A DNA stretch of 47,000 nucleotides from Lachnospiraceae bacterium. Lineage in GTDB: Bacteria > Bacillota > Clostridia > Lachnospirales > Lachnospiraceae. The first letter of the stretch is position 1. Each line of letters opens with the position of its first letter. Location: contig JAFOVD010000026.1 in assembly GCA_017392525.1 (NCBI GenBank), positions 1 to 47,000 on the forward strand, written 5' to 3'. The notes beneath the pieces were generated by a model that worked only from the letters and a program-made list of their open reading frames with translations, made no database searches and was not told the DNA's origin. A program made the translations under genes and the position numbers. Positions 32,647 to 41,398 of this stretch are shown in pieces.

Positions 32647-32684
32647 CAAAAAAAACCACCAACCTTGAAAACAAGGATTGGTGG
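32647..32684 (-). terminator. Intrinsic terminator of the tRNA operon
   Basis: CCACCAA-CCTTG with CAAGG-x-TTGGTGG (32656-32684), loop of 4, then nine Ts on the minus strand, about 20 bp past tRNA-Lys. Confidence 0.92.
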
Positions 32685-32703
32685 AAAAAAACTACTTTAT
32701 AAA

Positions 32704-32776
32704 TGAGACACGGGGGATTTGAACCCCCGACAACCTGATTAAAAGTCAGGTGCTCTACCAACTGAGCTAGTATCCC
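32704..32776 (-). tRNA. tRNA-Lys (UUU)
   Basis: 73 bases read on the minus strand. Anticodon loop CTTTTAA gives anticodon TTT. Acceptor GGGATAC pairs with GTGTCTC (two G-U pairs), discriminator A; T-loop TTCGAAT. CCA is not encoded. Last tRNA of the cluster. Confidence 0.95.
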
Positions 32777-32792
32777 ATAATATCGCGGAAAA

Positions 32793-32864
32793 CTGGGCTA
32801 GTTGGATTCGAACCAACGAATGCAGGAATCAAAATCCTGTGCCTTACCGCTTGGCGATAGCCCA
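32793..32864 (-). tRNA. tRNA-Gln (UUG)
   Basis: 72 bases. Anticodon loop TTTTGAT gives TTG. It begins TGGGCTATCGCC, the usual U1-start of bacterial tRNA-Gln, with a complete TGGGCTA/TAGCCCA acceptor stem. Confidence 0.95.
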
Positions 32865-32909
32865 TCAATGATCTATCTCTGGACCACTGTATTGTTGCTA
32901 TCGCAACAG

Positions 32910-32984
32910 GGTGGATAGAGGGATTCGAACCCTCGGCCTCCAGAGCCACAATCTGGCGCGCTAACCAACTGCGCTATACCCACC
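32910..32984 (-). tRNA. tRNA-His (GUG)
   Basis: Anticodon loop TTGTGGC gives GTG. Acceptor GTGGGTA/TATCCAC with the extra 5' G (opposite the discriminator C) that marks tRNA-His, encoded at 32984. Confidence 0.95.
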
Positions 32985-33019
32985 GTATAGGCGATAAATC
33001 GCAGTGATTTATCGCAAAA

Positions 33020-33093
<74 letters not shown>

Positions 33094-33097
33094 ATAA

Positions 33098-33168
33098 AGC
33101 GGGTGATGAGAATCGAACTCACGTGTCCAGCTTGGAAGGCTGGCGTTCTACCATTGAACTACACCCGC
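33098..33168 (-). tRNA. tRNA-Gly (UCC)
   Basis: 71 bases. Anticodon loop CTTCCAA gives TCC. Acceptor GCGGGTG/CACCCGC, discriminator T. It is separated from tRNA-Arg by only 4 bases. Confidence 0.95.
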
Positions 33169-33208
33169 ATTTTATGAAATATTCAATTGTTGATGATTAC
33201 TCATCAAG

Positions 33209-33283
33209 TCGGGGTGACAGGATTCGAACCTGCGACCCCCTGGTCCCAAACCAGGTGCTCTAGCCAAGCTGAGCCACACCCCG
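33209..33283 (-). tRNA. tRNA-Pro (UGG)
   Basis: 75 bases. Anticodon loop TTTGGGA gives TGG. Acceptor CGGGGTG/CACCCCG, discriminator A. First tRNA of the cluster. Confidence 0.95.
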
Positions 33284-33326
33284 ATATTTCCTCTCGAGTA
33301 AGTCGCTTACCCGAGACGCAAGATAT

Positions 33327-33355
33327 ATTATATGGTCTGTCCAATCTCTTGTCAA
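33327..33355 (-). promoter_or_regulatory. Consensus promoter of the tRNA operon
   Basis: Minus strand TTGACA (33350-33355), exactly 17 bases, TATAAT (33327-33332): a perfect consensus. The leader then forms a 10-bp hairpin (about 33291-33313) before tRNA-Pro. Confidence 0.95.
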
Positions 33356-33368
33356 CACTTTTTTGCAA

Positions 33369-33881
33369 TTATTTTGCAAAATTTGTTAAATCTGAGAGAT
33401 ACCGGATAGAATAGGACAATTCTCCCTCTTCATCCACCATAATGATGCCATAACTTGGTTCCATTCTCTGTCCTCTCGGCTTAGAAATGCTACCCGGGTT
33501 CATGACAACCATTCCATCAGATTCTTTAATCAAGAGTGGTACATGTGTATGTCCAAAAAGAACCACATCAGCGCCCATTTCCTCTGCCGCATACTCTAAC
33601 TGCTGCAGGTCAAATCCGACGCCGTACAGATGACCGTGTGTTATCATAACCTTATGATTGCCTACTGTCAAGCACATTTTCAAATCTTTTTGTGAAAGAC
33701 GATCACAGTTTCCCCGAACAAAATAGCTCGGTCCCAAAAAAAGGCTGGAAATATAGTCATCCTGCCCCTCTGTGTCGCCGCAATGAATCAACATATCCGG
33801 TTCAACTTTTTCAATTACATCCTTTAAATATTCTGTATAACCATGGCTGTCAGAAACAACCAGTATTCTCTCTTTTGTCAT
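33369..33881 (-). CDS. YfcE/MJ0936-type metallophosphoesterase
   Basis: The start is set at ATG 33879-33881 (MTKERILVVSDSHG), with AAAGGTGG before it; a GTG three codons earlier is possible. 170 residues. Calcineurin-like metal motifs: SDSHG, HCGDTEGQD, GNCD, ITHGH and GHTH, in normal order and spacing for the small cytosolic family. Homologues hydrolyse phosphodiesters such as 2',3'-cAMP or model substrates; the biological substrate is not settled. It follows rdgB by about 40 bp, a common pairing in Firmicutes, and ends just before the tRNA promoter. Confidence 0.93.
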   Translation of the reverse strand: MTKERILVVSDSHGYTEYLKDVIEKVEPDMLIHCGDTEGQDDYISSLFLGPSYFVRGNCDRLSQKDLKMCLTVGNHKVMITHGHLYGVGFDLQQLEYAAEEMGADVVLFGHTHVPLLIKESDGMVVMNPGSISKPRGQRMEPSYGIIMVDEEGELSYSIRYLSDLTNFAK

Positions 33882-33922
33882 ATATACCACCTTTTATTTC
33901 AATATACTTTCTATAGATATTT

Positions 33923-34516
33923 CTACAGATATTCACGCATACTGCGAAGAGCCTTGCCTCGATGACTGATTGCGTTCTTCTGCTCCTCTGTAAGCTCTGC
34001 AGAAGTGCAGCCATACTCATCCAGCCAAAAAATCGGGTCATAGCCAAAGCCGTTACAGCCGGCGATTTTATCCGCTATAAAGCCCTCCATCGTGCCGCGG
34101 GTTGTGCGTTCTGTCCCATCGGGAAATACTGCCGCTATGGCGCACACAAAGCGAGCCGTACGCTTTTCATATGGCACGCCGGATAATTTCTCTAAAATAG
34201 CCGCATTCTTAATATCATAACTTGTATCATGTCCCATAAATCTAGCACTATAGATGCCGGGAGCCTTGTCCAGGTAATCGACTTCCAATCCGGAATCATC
34301 TGCAATCACAATGGCATCCGAACCCTCCGGAAGAAGATCCGAAACAGCTCTCGCCTTAATCAAAGCATTCTCTTCAAATGTTTTGCCATCCTCTGTTGGA
34401 TCTGTGCCTACACCGGCCTCCTTCATCGAAAGTACTTCATATGGTAAATCTGCGACAATCTCACGTACTTCACGCATCTTTCCTGCATTTCCTGTCGCAA
34501 CAATCAACTTCTTCAT
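33923..34516 (-). CDS. rdgB: XTP/dITP diphosphatase (RdgB/HAM1)
   Basis: 197 residues, RBS AGGAGAACGAAG. Motifs: N-terminal VATGNAGKMREV, DGKTFEENALIKA, the catalytic IADDSGLEVDYLDKAPGIYSARF and the C-terminal GFGYDPIF, with SHRGKAL near the end. It hydrolyses non-canonical purine triphosphates (ITP, XTP, dITP) to monophosphates, keeping them out of DNA and RNA. It follows the amidase gene by 59 bp and precedes the phosphoesterase. Confidence 0.96.
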   Translation of the reverse strand: MKKLIVATGNAGKMREVREIVADLPYEVLSMKEAGVGTDPTEDGKTFEENALIKARAVSDLLPEGSDAIVIADDSGLEVDYLDKAPGIYSARFMGHDTSYDIKNAAILEKLSGVPYEKRTARFVCAIAAVFPDGTERTTRGTMEGFIADKIAGCNGFGYDPIFWLDEYGCTSAELTEEQKNAISHRGKALRSMREYL

Positions 34517-34575
34517 CTTCGTTCTCCTATCTTTTGCCGTTTTTATTGCTCTGCCATAACCTTATTCACTACCTG

Positions 34576-35649
34576 TCATGGTGCAGCCATAACCGTCGAA
34601 TCCTGCAGCGCCTGCAGGATTGCATTGTACAGTCCTTCTGCCGCCTGTTGCTGGTAGTCCTCGGAGTTCATCTTGTCCAGCTCCGTCGGATTCGTAATAA
34701 ACCCGATTTCAGCCAGAGCCACCGGTACCTCACTGGTTCTGATAATCTTAATGGTGTCACCGGCCACAAGCCCCTTGCTGTTGGACCCAAGGGAAGTCAA
34801 CAGATTATCGAGACAGATGGAGGCAAACTGCTTGGATGCGCCGCTATCATCTGCCACCAGATACATCACTTCCGTACCATTGATCTGGGAAGTTCTTCCG
34901 CTGGCAGTCGAATTGATATGCACACTTAAGAATAGATCCGCATTCAAATCATTGGCAAGACCCACACGATTATCCAGAGAAATCTTGGTATCATCCAGTC
35001 TTGTATAGTAAACACCGATATTCATTCCGGAGTTATTCGCATCGAAAAGCTCCTTGATTTTATTGACGATTGCCAGATTCAAATCCTTCTCGCATACGCC
35101 GTCGTGGCTGGCACCGTTGTCCTTGCCACCGTGTCCGGCATCCACAACCACAACGTAATCATAGACTTCATGAGGATCCAAAAAGCTCAGATACAGGTAT
35201 TTACCATCCACCACCGTAGAAGGCTCGTATACAGAATCCAGACTGATATCTATAATACCCTTGCCCCCTACGCAATCGTAGAAAATATCCGAGATATGCT
35301 CCGCCGTTCCCACCAGAGGATACTCATAGAAGTAACTCTGGTCGATTCCATCGATAACAATGGAAATGGTACGTTTCATATAATCACTATTTATCTCAAC
35401 ATCCTCCCGGGAAATATCTTCCGGGAGTTCTATTCGAAGCTGTCCCTGCATTGTCTCGCCGGAGTCCACACTTATAATCTCAGAATTGTCCTTCATAAGA
35501 GAGAGAACCGAGTAACCGGAACTATTGCTGATTTTACTGGCTGCGATGGATTTCGCATGGAGTTTCGGTTCTCCGAGAAACAGTATGGATGTAAATACAA
35601 CGAGAAATAACGACAGCGCCGTAAACATTTTCATCAATCTATTTAACAT
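34576..35649 (-). CDS. N-acetylmuramoyl-L-alanine amidase (Amidase_3), exported
   Basis: 357 residues. A signal or anchor helix (about 8-26) is followed by a beta-rich region (about 45-160). The zinc amidase domain begins at VVVVDAGHGGKDNG: ligands H173, E187 (CEKDLN) and H244 (SVHINS), with catalytic E314 (ALAEIGF). It cleaves the lactyl-amide bond between glycan and stem peptide in peptidoglycan, for remodelling or separation. RBS AAGGTGA overlaps the stop region of the upstream protease gene, so the two are co-translated. All active-site residues are intact. Confidence 0.93.
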   Translation of the reverse strand: MLNRLMKMFTALSLFLVVFTSILFLGEPKLHAKSIAASKISNSSGYSVLSLMKDNSEIISVDSGETMQGQLRIELPEDISREDVEINSDYMKRTISIVIDGIDQSYFYEYPLVGTAEHISDIFYDCVGGKGIIDISLDSVYEPSTVVDGKYLYLSFLDPHEVYDYVVVVDAGHGGKDNGASHDGVCEKDLNLAIVNKIKELFDANNSGMNIGVYYTRLDDTKISLDNRVGLANDLNADLFLSVHINSTASGRTSQINGTEVMYLVADDSGASKQFASICLDNLLTSLGSNSKGLVAGDTIKIIRTSEVPVALAEIGFITNPTELDKMNSEDYQQQAAEGLYNAILQALQDSTVMAAP

Positions 35650-35650
35650 T

Positions 35651-37351
35651 CTAGTTCACCTTATCCGTATATGCTTTCAGGCAGAGGTTTGCGTCAAATG
35701 TATCCTCAACTCTCTCCCAGTCCATTCCGTTCTTGCTGACATAGCCCTCGCCATCCGACAAATCGACGGTTGCATTGAGGTCATCTGCCTGATATTCGAT
35801 GGCCATTGGGCGAATCATATCCGGGGTGTCGATTTCAATTATCACCGCAAATTTGTGCTTTGCAAGAACTTCCAGCTGCTGATCCAGTCGGATTGTGTAG
35901 TAGCCCTTGGCCTCCACCGTTCCGCTGGCCACTTCCACAGGCTGAATCAAATCCTTGGTATTGGTGTAATCCTGCACCACAGAAATCTTGTAGGACGTAT
36001 TTTCACCCATGGCATAGAATCCCACTGCCTGTACAGTCTCTGCGTTCTTGGCCGTGTAGATATTGGCCGCCTCGATATGAGAACGGTTGTATCCCAGAGT
36101 TCCCACCTGTCCGCAGAGATCAGACTGGTAGATATTGTCGTAGTTATCGGCATTTTCAACGCCCACGTATGACACCGCCGCTTTGCCGATATTGGTATCG
36201 TAATAGGATACGTAGAAGACGCCATCATCACCGAAATCCGTTCCCCAACTGTTCTGGCAGATAAATGCTCCATCGCCGCGAACCGAACCGTCGAAATTGC
36301 TTCTGTCGTAACCGTCATCCCAGCCAATAATTACCACATCGTGATTTGGCGCATTATTGCCGCGATAGCAGTAGGAATTGGTTGTTTTATTATAGTAGCT
36401 TGACCCCGTCAGCGTATCTGTGCTGACATCGACATAAATCGATGTGGAAACGCCACCGTTCTGATAAATCGCCCACTTGATGTCGTCGATATCATCTTCG
36501 CCGTAGAAATGTAACTCCTGCACATGCTTGGAGATTGCATTTCCAGTGGCAGCATCCTCCGCCAGAGGTCCCTTCCAGGACAGGAAATACGACGCCGCCA
36601 CGCGATAATCCCCCCCATCCTGAGCTGTTCTCTCATAATTGTTGTTGGAAACCACATCCTCTGCAGAGAAGTTCAGATCCTCCTCCGGCAGGCAGGATGA
36701 CTCAAGTGCCCCTACAGCCGCATAGGCCCAGCAAGTGGACTGACTGCCCTGGTCCTTGATTTCAGAGACACGGTTTTCATTTCTCAAATCATACTGAAGG
36801 GGCAGCTTGGAGGCGTCCGCTCCGGAAGTGTCGAGATTCACCGCATAGGTTTGGGTATCAAAAGAAAAGCCATAGGAGAAAAGTCTCGCAATATCCTCTA
36901 ATGGCAAATAATAGGTTTCATTCATGTAACGCGGAGTGGCATTCATGCTCTGGCTTTCGTCATCTGTCTTACCGTTGACGCTGTAAGATGCATTGTCTAC
37001 GAGAAATGTATACTTGTCCCCATTTCTCTCAAGCACAATCTTCTCCCCTTTGGAACCGCGGGCACTGCACTGAAAAATATCCCTGATATAGGACAGATTA
37101 GCCAGCACATGGAGGCTCTCATCCAGATAGAGACCATCCCCCTGATTACGGTAGGATGCCCCATCGATTGTAAGGGTCATGGCACCGGTCTCATTGACAT
37201 TGGCAGCAACCAGCGGATGAAAAAGTTCCTGATTCAGGCTGGCGCCACGAAATGACTCCACCTGAGCATACTCATCATTCCACGTATTTAATTCTCCAAA
37301 AATAAAAAGCAATACGATTAGCGAAAATGCTATATATTTCTTTCCACGCAT
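35651..37351 (-). CDS. Exported papain-type (C1) cysteine protease with lectin-like tail
   Basis: The start is set at ATG 37349-37351 with GGGGA upstream; 566 residues. A short basic start and membrane helix (about 6-20) lead to a region resembling a copper-amine-oxidase-like surface domain (about 50-175). The papain domain follows: KDQGSQSTCWAYAA (oxyanion Q and nucleophile C near 201 and 207), PNHDVVIIGWDDG (H near 337) and QNSWGTDFGDDGVFYVSYYD (N near 367). The C-terminal 150 residues match the lectin-like beta domain that often follows clostridial C1 proteases. It should cleave or process surface or peptide substrates outside the cell. It is coupled to the amidase gene (stop and start 1 bp apart). 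Confidence 0.92.
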   Translation of the reverse strand: MRGKKYIAFSLIVLLFIFGELNTWNDEYAQVESFRGASLNQELFHPLVAANVNETGAMTLTIDGASYRNQGDGLYLDESLHVLANLSYIRDIFQCSARGSKGEKIVLERNGDKYTFLVDNASYSVNGKTDDESQSMNATPRYMNETYYLPLEDIARLFSYGFSFDTQTYAVNLDTSGADASKLPLQYDLRNENRVSEIKDQGSQSTCWAYAAVGALESSCLPEEDLNFSAEDVVSNNNYERTAQDGGDYRVAASYFLSWKGPLAEDAATGNAISKHVQELHFYGEDDIDDIKWAIYQNGGVSTSIYVDVSTDTLTGSSYYNKTTNSYCYRGNNAPNHDVVIIGWDDGYDRSNFDGSVRGDGAFICQNSWGTDFGDDGVFYVSYYDTNIGKAAVSYVGVENADNYDNIYQSDLCGQVGTLGYNRSHIEAANIYTAKNAETVQAVGFYAMGENTSYKISVVQDYTNTKDLIQPVEVASGTVEAKGYYTIRLDQQLEVLAKHKFAVIIEIDTPDMIRPMAIEYQADDLNATVDLSDGEGYVSKNGMDWERVEDTFDANLCLKAYTDKVN

Positions 37352-37411
37352 CAAAATTCCCCAAACCTGTATTTCACGCCGGTTCCCCCGGCTCTAAATC
37401 TCTTGTTCCAT

Positions 37412-38569
37412 TTATTTATCCAGACGTTTTCTCTTCGGTGGCTTCGGACCCATATACTGATAGAAATAGGTCTTAATCATACCGTTATAGATTTTACGGT
37501 TCTTATCAGCCTTTCGTCCGAGGTAGGTCTGCGCATCCTCATAGGATGTAATCAAAAACATAGACCAGGAATCCAGTCTGTTATATGCCTCCCCGATGGT
37601 TCTATAGAGTGCCGGCAGGTCAGCCTTCTCCTCGAGACGCTCGCCGTATGGCGGATTGGTAATGATAAATCCGTACTTCTTTGGATGACTCATATCCGCC
37701 ACATCTCTCTGCTGGAAATGAATCAGCTGCTCAACTCCTGCATTTCTCGCATTCTCACGGGCAGCTTTCACCACATCCGGATCCAAATCAAATCCCTGGA
37801 GGTTCACATCCACATCCAGATTTACCTCTTCTCTTGCCTCTTCACGAATCTCTTCCCACAGTTCAGCCGGAATCAGATTAGTCCACTGCTCTGCCAGGAA
37901 GTTACGGTTCATACCGGGAGCCATATTGGCAGCCATCATAGCTGCTTCAATCAAGAATGTTCCTGATCCACAAAAAGGATCCATAAGGATTCTGTCCGGA
38001 TGCCATGGTGTAAGCATAATCAGCGCTGCCGCCATAGTCTCGGAAATCGGAGCCTTGGCTGTCATTGTACGGTAACCACGCTTATGAAGAGATGTACCTG
38101 TGGTATCAATGGCAACTGTAACCTCGTCCTTCATAATAAAAATACGAACCGGATAGGATGCACCTGTTTCCGGGAACCACTCTTCATCGTAGAAATCCTT
38201 CATCTTCTCCACCATAGCCTTCTTGGCGATGGACTGAATATCCGATGGGGAGAAAAGCTTGGACTTCACAGAAGAAGCCTTGGTAACCCAGAACTTACCG
38301 TCCTTTGGAATATAGGCTTCCCATGGAAGCGCACGGATTCCCTGGAATAATTCTTCGAAAGTAGTTGCACGGAAACGTCCCACCTTCACAAGGACACGCT
38401 CCGCCGTACGAAGATGAATATTGGCACGTACAATCGCCTCTTCATCTCCCTCAAAAGTCACACGACCATCCTCCACCTGAGTGATGTCGTATCCCAAATC
38501 ATATATTTCACGTTTTAAAACAGCTTCCAGGCCGAAATGGCATGGAGCCATAAGTTCTATTCTTCTCAT
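37412..38569 (-). CDS. THUMP-domain RNA methyltransferase (RlmL/YpsC type)
   Basis: 385 residues, RBS GGAGGATTTAT. The N-terminal THUMP region (about 1-165, MAPCHFGLEAVLKREIYDLGY..., VLVKVGRFRATTFEELFQGIRALPW) binds RNA. The C-terminal Rossmann methyltransferase has DPFCGSGTFLIEAAMMAANMAPG as the SAM loop and NPPYGERL as the N2-guanosine catalytic motif. This is the YpsC-like, single-domain relative of RlmL that modifies a 23S rRNA guanine; the exact site is not shown. A promoter lies upstream; a protease gene follows after 60 bp. Confidence 0.93.
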   Translation of the reverse strand: MRRIELMAPCHFGLEAVLKREIYDLGYDITQVEDGRVTFEGDEEAIVRANIHLRTAERVLVKVGRFRATTFEELFQGIRALPWEAYIPKDGKFWVTKASSVKSKLFSPSDIQSIAKKAMVEKMKDFYDEEWFPETGASYPVRIFIMKDEVTVAIDTTGTSLHKRGYRTMTAKAPISETMAAALIMLTPWHPDRILMDPFCGSGTFLIEAAMMAANMAPGMNRNFLAEQWTNLIPAELWEEIREEAREEVNLDVDVNLQGFDLDPDVVKAARENARNAGVEQLIHFQQRDVADMSHPKKYGFIITNPPYGERLEEKADLPALYRTIGEAYNRLDSWSMFLITSYEDAQTYLGRKADKNRKIYNGMIKTYFYQYMGPKPPKRKRLDK

Positions 38570-38601
38570 ATAAATCCTCCACGTGCTATTTTATCATACT
38601 T

Positions 38602-38629
38602 TTTATATTGTTTTTTTATAAATACGCAA
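38602..38629 (-). promoter_or_regulatory. Probable promoter of the THUMP methylase gene
   Basis: Minus strand TTGCGT (38624-38629), 16-base spacer, TATAAA (38602-38607), about 33 bases before the ATG. Confidence 0.5.
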
Positions 38630-38646
38630 CTAATCTCAAAAAAATG

Positions 38647-38675
38647 TTGCACATTAAAATCTGCTGTTCTATAAT
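38647..38675 (+). promoter_or_regulatory. Promoter for a second intergenic RNA
   Basis: TTGCAC (38647-38652), 17 bases, perfect TATAAT (38670-38675) on the plus strand. It points into a gene-free gap; the nearest plus-strand gene is 7.8 kb away. Confidence 0.8.
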
Positions 38676-38681
38676 GAGGAA

Positions 38682-38760
38682 ATGTAAGAGGAGTTTCCTC
38701 TTATCCCCTTTTTTATTATTTATACTCCCCTCAAAAAGACCGAGTTTTCGGTCTTTTTAC
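38682..38760 (+). ncRNA. Candidate short RNA with a CUCCCCUC motif
   Basis: About 80 bases from the predicted start to a terminator. The 5' end (38676-38700) forms GAGGAAA/TTTCCTC with a purine loop. A U-rich, unpaired stretch follows and contains CCCC twice, the second within ACTCCCCTCA (38724-38733), just before an 11-bp terminator hairpin AAAAAGACCGA/TCGGTCTTTTT (38733-38758). The CCCTCAA string (38728-38734) also occurs in the RNA at 31.3 kb. ACTCCCCT is exactly complementary to the SD region (AGGGGAGT) of the 1418-aa EAL gene at 46.24 kb; an 8-base match may be chance. No reading frame with an RBS is present. Confidence 0.6.
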
Positions 38761-38788
38761 TTTGTGGGGACTGTCTATTATTTCGGTC

Positions 38789-38816
38789 GGAAACCCATAG
38801 TTTTTATCGGGTTTCC
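38789..38816. repeat. 8-bp inverted repeat in the gene-free gap
   Basis: GGAAACCC (38789-38796) and GGGTTTCC (38809-38816), 12-base A/T-rich loop. No T run on either side. I do not recognise a c-di-GMP riboswitch here, although the neighbour is an EAL gene. Confidence 0.55.
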
Positions 38817-38879
38817 AAAATCCACCAATTTTTCGTCCCATTTAAGCAAAAATGTGTACATATTGTATAAAATATATAA

Positions 38880-38906
38880 GGGATACCCAACAAATGCAGG
38901 TACCCC
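38880..38906 (-). terminator. Weak terminator after the 635-aa EAL gene
   Basis: GGG-x-TACC pairs with GGTA-x-CCC, one mismatch, 11-base loop, then a T/A-rich run on the minus strand, 9 bp past the stop. The strong hairpin at 38733-38758 could act as a backup. Confidence 0.5.
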
Positions 38907-38914
38907 AATTCAAG

Positions 38915-40822
38915 TTATTCCGTAATATAATCTATAAAATCTTGTATCTCCATAGGCTTCGAAAAGATATATCCCTGAACATAATCCACACCCTGAGCCT
39001 TGACATATTCCAGCTGTTCACGGGTTTCGACACCCTCCTGGATTATCAATGCATCCATATGATGAATGGTCTGAATCATGCCCTCCAGGAAATCTCTTGC
39101 GATTTCATTTTCCGAAGAATCCCAAAGAAGGCTCTTATCAATCTTGATATTTCTAAACTTATGATGGAAGAGTCGCGCCAGATTGGAGTAGCCCGTTCCA
39201 AAATCATCCAGTGAAAATGTAAATCCGGCCTTTCGAAGTTCTCTTAAGGTCTTACTGTAGTTTTTCCTATCATCCGATGCCACCATCTCAGTGATTTCCA
39301 GATTAATCCGCTCCGGTCCCACACCATAACGATTCATGATTTCCATAAATCGTGCCGTGAGATCCGACTGCAGAATCTGATAAGGTGCCAGATTGATTTC
39401 CACGTACTCAACGGCATCCATCGCATGATTCTGAAGAAGCTTACAAACCTCTTCCAATACATATTCTCCCAACTCCACAATCAGGTTGCTGCCCTCGGCA
39501 ATAGGGATAAATTCTCCCGGATAAACCATTCCAAGAGCCGGATCCCGGAGTCTTGTCAGCGCCTCTCCGGCAATGATTTTACCCGTCTTCAAATCCACAA
39601 TCGGCTGAATCACAACATCCAGTCGTCTCTCGGAAATGGCAGATTGAAGCGCCGTACGAACAGCGTTCTCCCTCCTGATATTTTCCAGAACCGCTGCATC
39701 ATAGAGCTGGAACTGTCCGCCCTCACCATCTCCCTTGAAGTCAACAAATTCATTGATTTCATACATATAAGAAAGCTCTTCCGGCACGTGAGCCTGACAG
39801 ATTTCCACCGCCATAGGAAGCTTCAGATTCTCAAACTCGAACTCACCATTGCCAAACATATCCACCAGGTCCTTTATCAGGCGCTCATGATAGCGCTCTT
39901 CCTTGTTTACAAGAACCAGGATAAAGGTGCCATGATTGCAGTAATAGATCTGAAGGGATGAATTCAGCTTCTGGAAATAACCACCCAGGTACTGCAGCAT
40001 ACGAGTCTCCGTATCCTCGTCACATTGACGAAGGTCATTTGAAATATTCGTGAAACGAACCGATACCATGAAATAATGGGATTTAGCAATAGCATTTCTA
40101 CGAACCATAGCCTGAAATGCCCGGCGGTTGAAGCAACCGCTTCTGGTATCTATATCGTTCATATTAAATTCCACATTGAGAAGCATTGCCAGGCAGGCCA
40201 GGGTTACACCCATAAGTTCCACCCTGATATAAGAGCACCTGTACTGAATTGTCGCAAATACTACTGCTATCATAATGGCAGAAGCCATGCCGAACATACG
40301 CTGTCGCTCCATGGCCTTCTGATAACGCACCAGGAAATACACTCCTGTGATGACATAAAAAAGCGCAGAGAAAAACAGCACCGATGCCAAGGGGCCACGG
40401 TAATAATCCCTATTCACTACATAATGGAAAATCTTGTGATGCCAAGGATTCGTAAGAACCAGAATGGTGCACACGATATATGGCAAATAAAAGATATAAT
40501 AAAACAGTTTTTTTCGCGCTCTGGCAATCCCAGCAACACATAGGATGTAACTTGAGAAAACCGCCGGCATCCAGGCATTACAGATGTAGGCTATGGTCTT
40601 TGTCACTTCCAGCAGAATTAATGCATCATCCCCGTACTTCCAGCCATAATATAAGATGCACTGATTTAAAATCGACATCAAGGCAAGTATCATATTAAGT
40701 CCAATAAATCCCAATAGAACTTTTCTCTGGAAAACGTACTCTCTCTTCCATCGGCAGCCCGTAAAGAAGCACACCGCAAGAACAAAAAATGCACAGAAAT
40801 CAAACGCAGTTTTTGTTATCAT
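38915..40822 (-). CDS. Membrane EAL-domain c-di-GMP phosphodiesterase with degenerate GGDEF
   Basis: 635 residues, RBS GGAGTAGAAATAAT. About seven membrane helices (1-215) form a sensor module. A GGDEF-like domain follows (about 225-335); its signature position reads NHGTF, so it cannot make c-di-GMP and may only bind nucleotide. The EAL domain (about 385-630) is complete: GEALTR (E420), EINLAP, EITE, DDFGTGYSN, KIDKS, QEGVET and QGYIFSKP. It should hydrolyse c-di-GMP to pGpG in response to a membrane or extracellular signal. The gene is separate from the 1418-aa EAL gene. Confidence 0.93.
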   Translation of the reverse strand: MITKTAFDFCAFFVLAVCFFTGCRWKREYVFQRKVLLGFIGLNMILALMSILNQCILYYGWKYGDDALILLEVTKTIAYICNAWMPAVFSSYILCVAGIARARKKLFYYIFYLPYIVCTILVLTNPWHHKIFHYVVNRDYYRGPLASVLFFSALFYVITGVYFLVRYQKAMERQRMFGMASAIMIAVVFATIQYRCSYIRVELMGVTLACLAMLLNVEFNMNDIDTRSGCFNRRAFQAMVRRNAIAKSHYFMVSVRFTNISNDLRQCDEDTETRMLQYLGGYFQKLNSSLQIYYCNHGTFILVLVNKEERYHERLIKDLVDMFGNGEFEFENLKLPMAVEICQAHVPEELSYMYEINEFVDFKGDGEGGQFQLYDAAVLENIRRENAVRTALQSAISERRLDVVIQPIVDLKTGKIIAGEALTRLRDPALGMVYPGEFIPIAEGSNLIVELGEYVLEEVCKLLQNHAMDAVEYVEINLAPYQILQSDLTARFMEIMNRYGVGPERINLEITEMVASDDRKNYSKTLRELRKAGFTFSLDDFGTGYSNLARLFHHKFRNIKIDKSLLWDSSENEIARDFLEGMIQTIHHMDALIIQEGVETREQLEYVKAQGVDYVQGYIFSKPMEIQDFIDYITE

Positions 40823-40880
40823 ATTATTTCTACTCCAAATAAATTTTCGTCATTTAAAATCATATCATAAACATCTGTAA

Positions 40881-40913
40881 AATAAAATAAAGGGCTGCGC
40901 ATTGCGCAGCCCT
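40881..40913 (-). terminator. Intrinsic terminator of the 137-aa gene
   Basis: A perfect 10-bp stem AGGGCTGCGC (40891-40900) with 40904-40913, loop of 3, followed on the minus strand by TTTATTTTATTTT, 10 bp past the stop. Confidence 0.92.
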
Positions 40914-40922
40914 AATTAATGT

Positions 40923-41336
40923 TTATTTCTGATTATTGTATTCTGCCTCTACTACCTGCTCTAACGCCATGCGGGCAGAAGCAGCAACTCGATTGTATTC
41001 CTCGTCCTGTGGAAGTAAATTCAGTGCAGTACGGCAGGCTTCCTTTTCAGAGAATGCAGTGATAAGACGAATCTCCTGAGAGATATCACGACGCTCCTCA
41101 ATAAGAATCTGGTAACAAGCCTTGGCAGTTACCGCGCCGGTCTCCATCTTGGAGAGAACCATCGCCATACGAATCAGCGCAAAACGCTCAACCGCATAAT
41201 CCTCAATTCTTGACAGACACGAGATGCTGTAGGCTGTCTCATTATAGGTCTTAATATTCCAGACATCTGCAGTAAAAACATCCAGTATGTCCTGCACAGA
41301 TAATGTCTTTCTGTTCTCCATCGGTTCAAATTTCAT
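40923..41336 (-). CDS. Small helical protein of unknown function
   Basis: The start is set at ATG 41334-41336 (MKFEPMENRKTLSVQDIL), with GGAGGAGCGAAGTT before it; 137 residues. It is almost all helix, with regularly spaced charged residues (ERFALIRMAMVLSKMETGAVTAKACYQILIEERR; ARMALEQVVEAEYNNQK). No signal, membrane segment or catalytic motif is seen. It lies between a c-di-GMP EAL gene and ybaK; own terminator, likely separate transcript. I do not recognise the family. Confidence 0.72.
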   Translation of the reverse strand: MKFEPMENRKTLSVQDILDVFTADVWNIKTYNETAYSISCLSRIEDYAVERFALIRMAMVLSKMETGAVTAKACYQILIEERRDISQEIRLITAFSEKEACRTALNLLPQDEEYNRVAASARMALEQVVEAEYNNQK

Positions 41337-41398
41337 AACTTCGCTCCTCCATGTCATAGCAAACTATCTACACGTTAACTTCATCTTATCACAAAAAA

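Noticed and set aside
38761-38880. A c-di-GMP riboswitch between the RNA unit and the EAL gene
   Set aside because: I looked for GEMM-I and GEMM-II conserved elements and saw none. The 8-bp inverted repeat lies downstream of the EAL gene, not in its leader.
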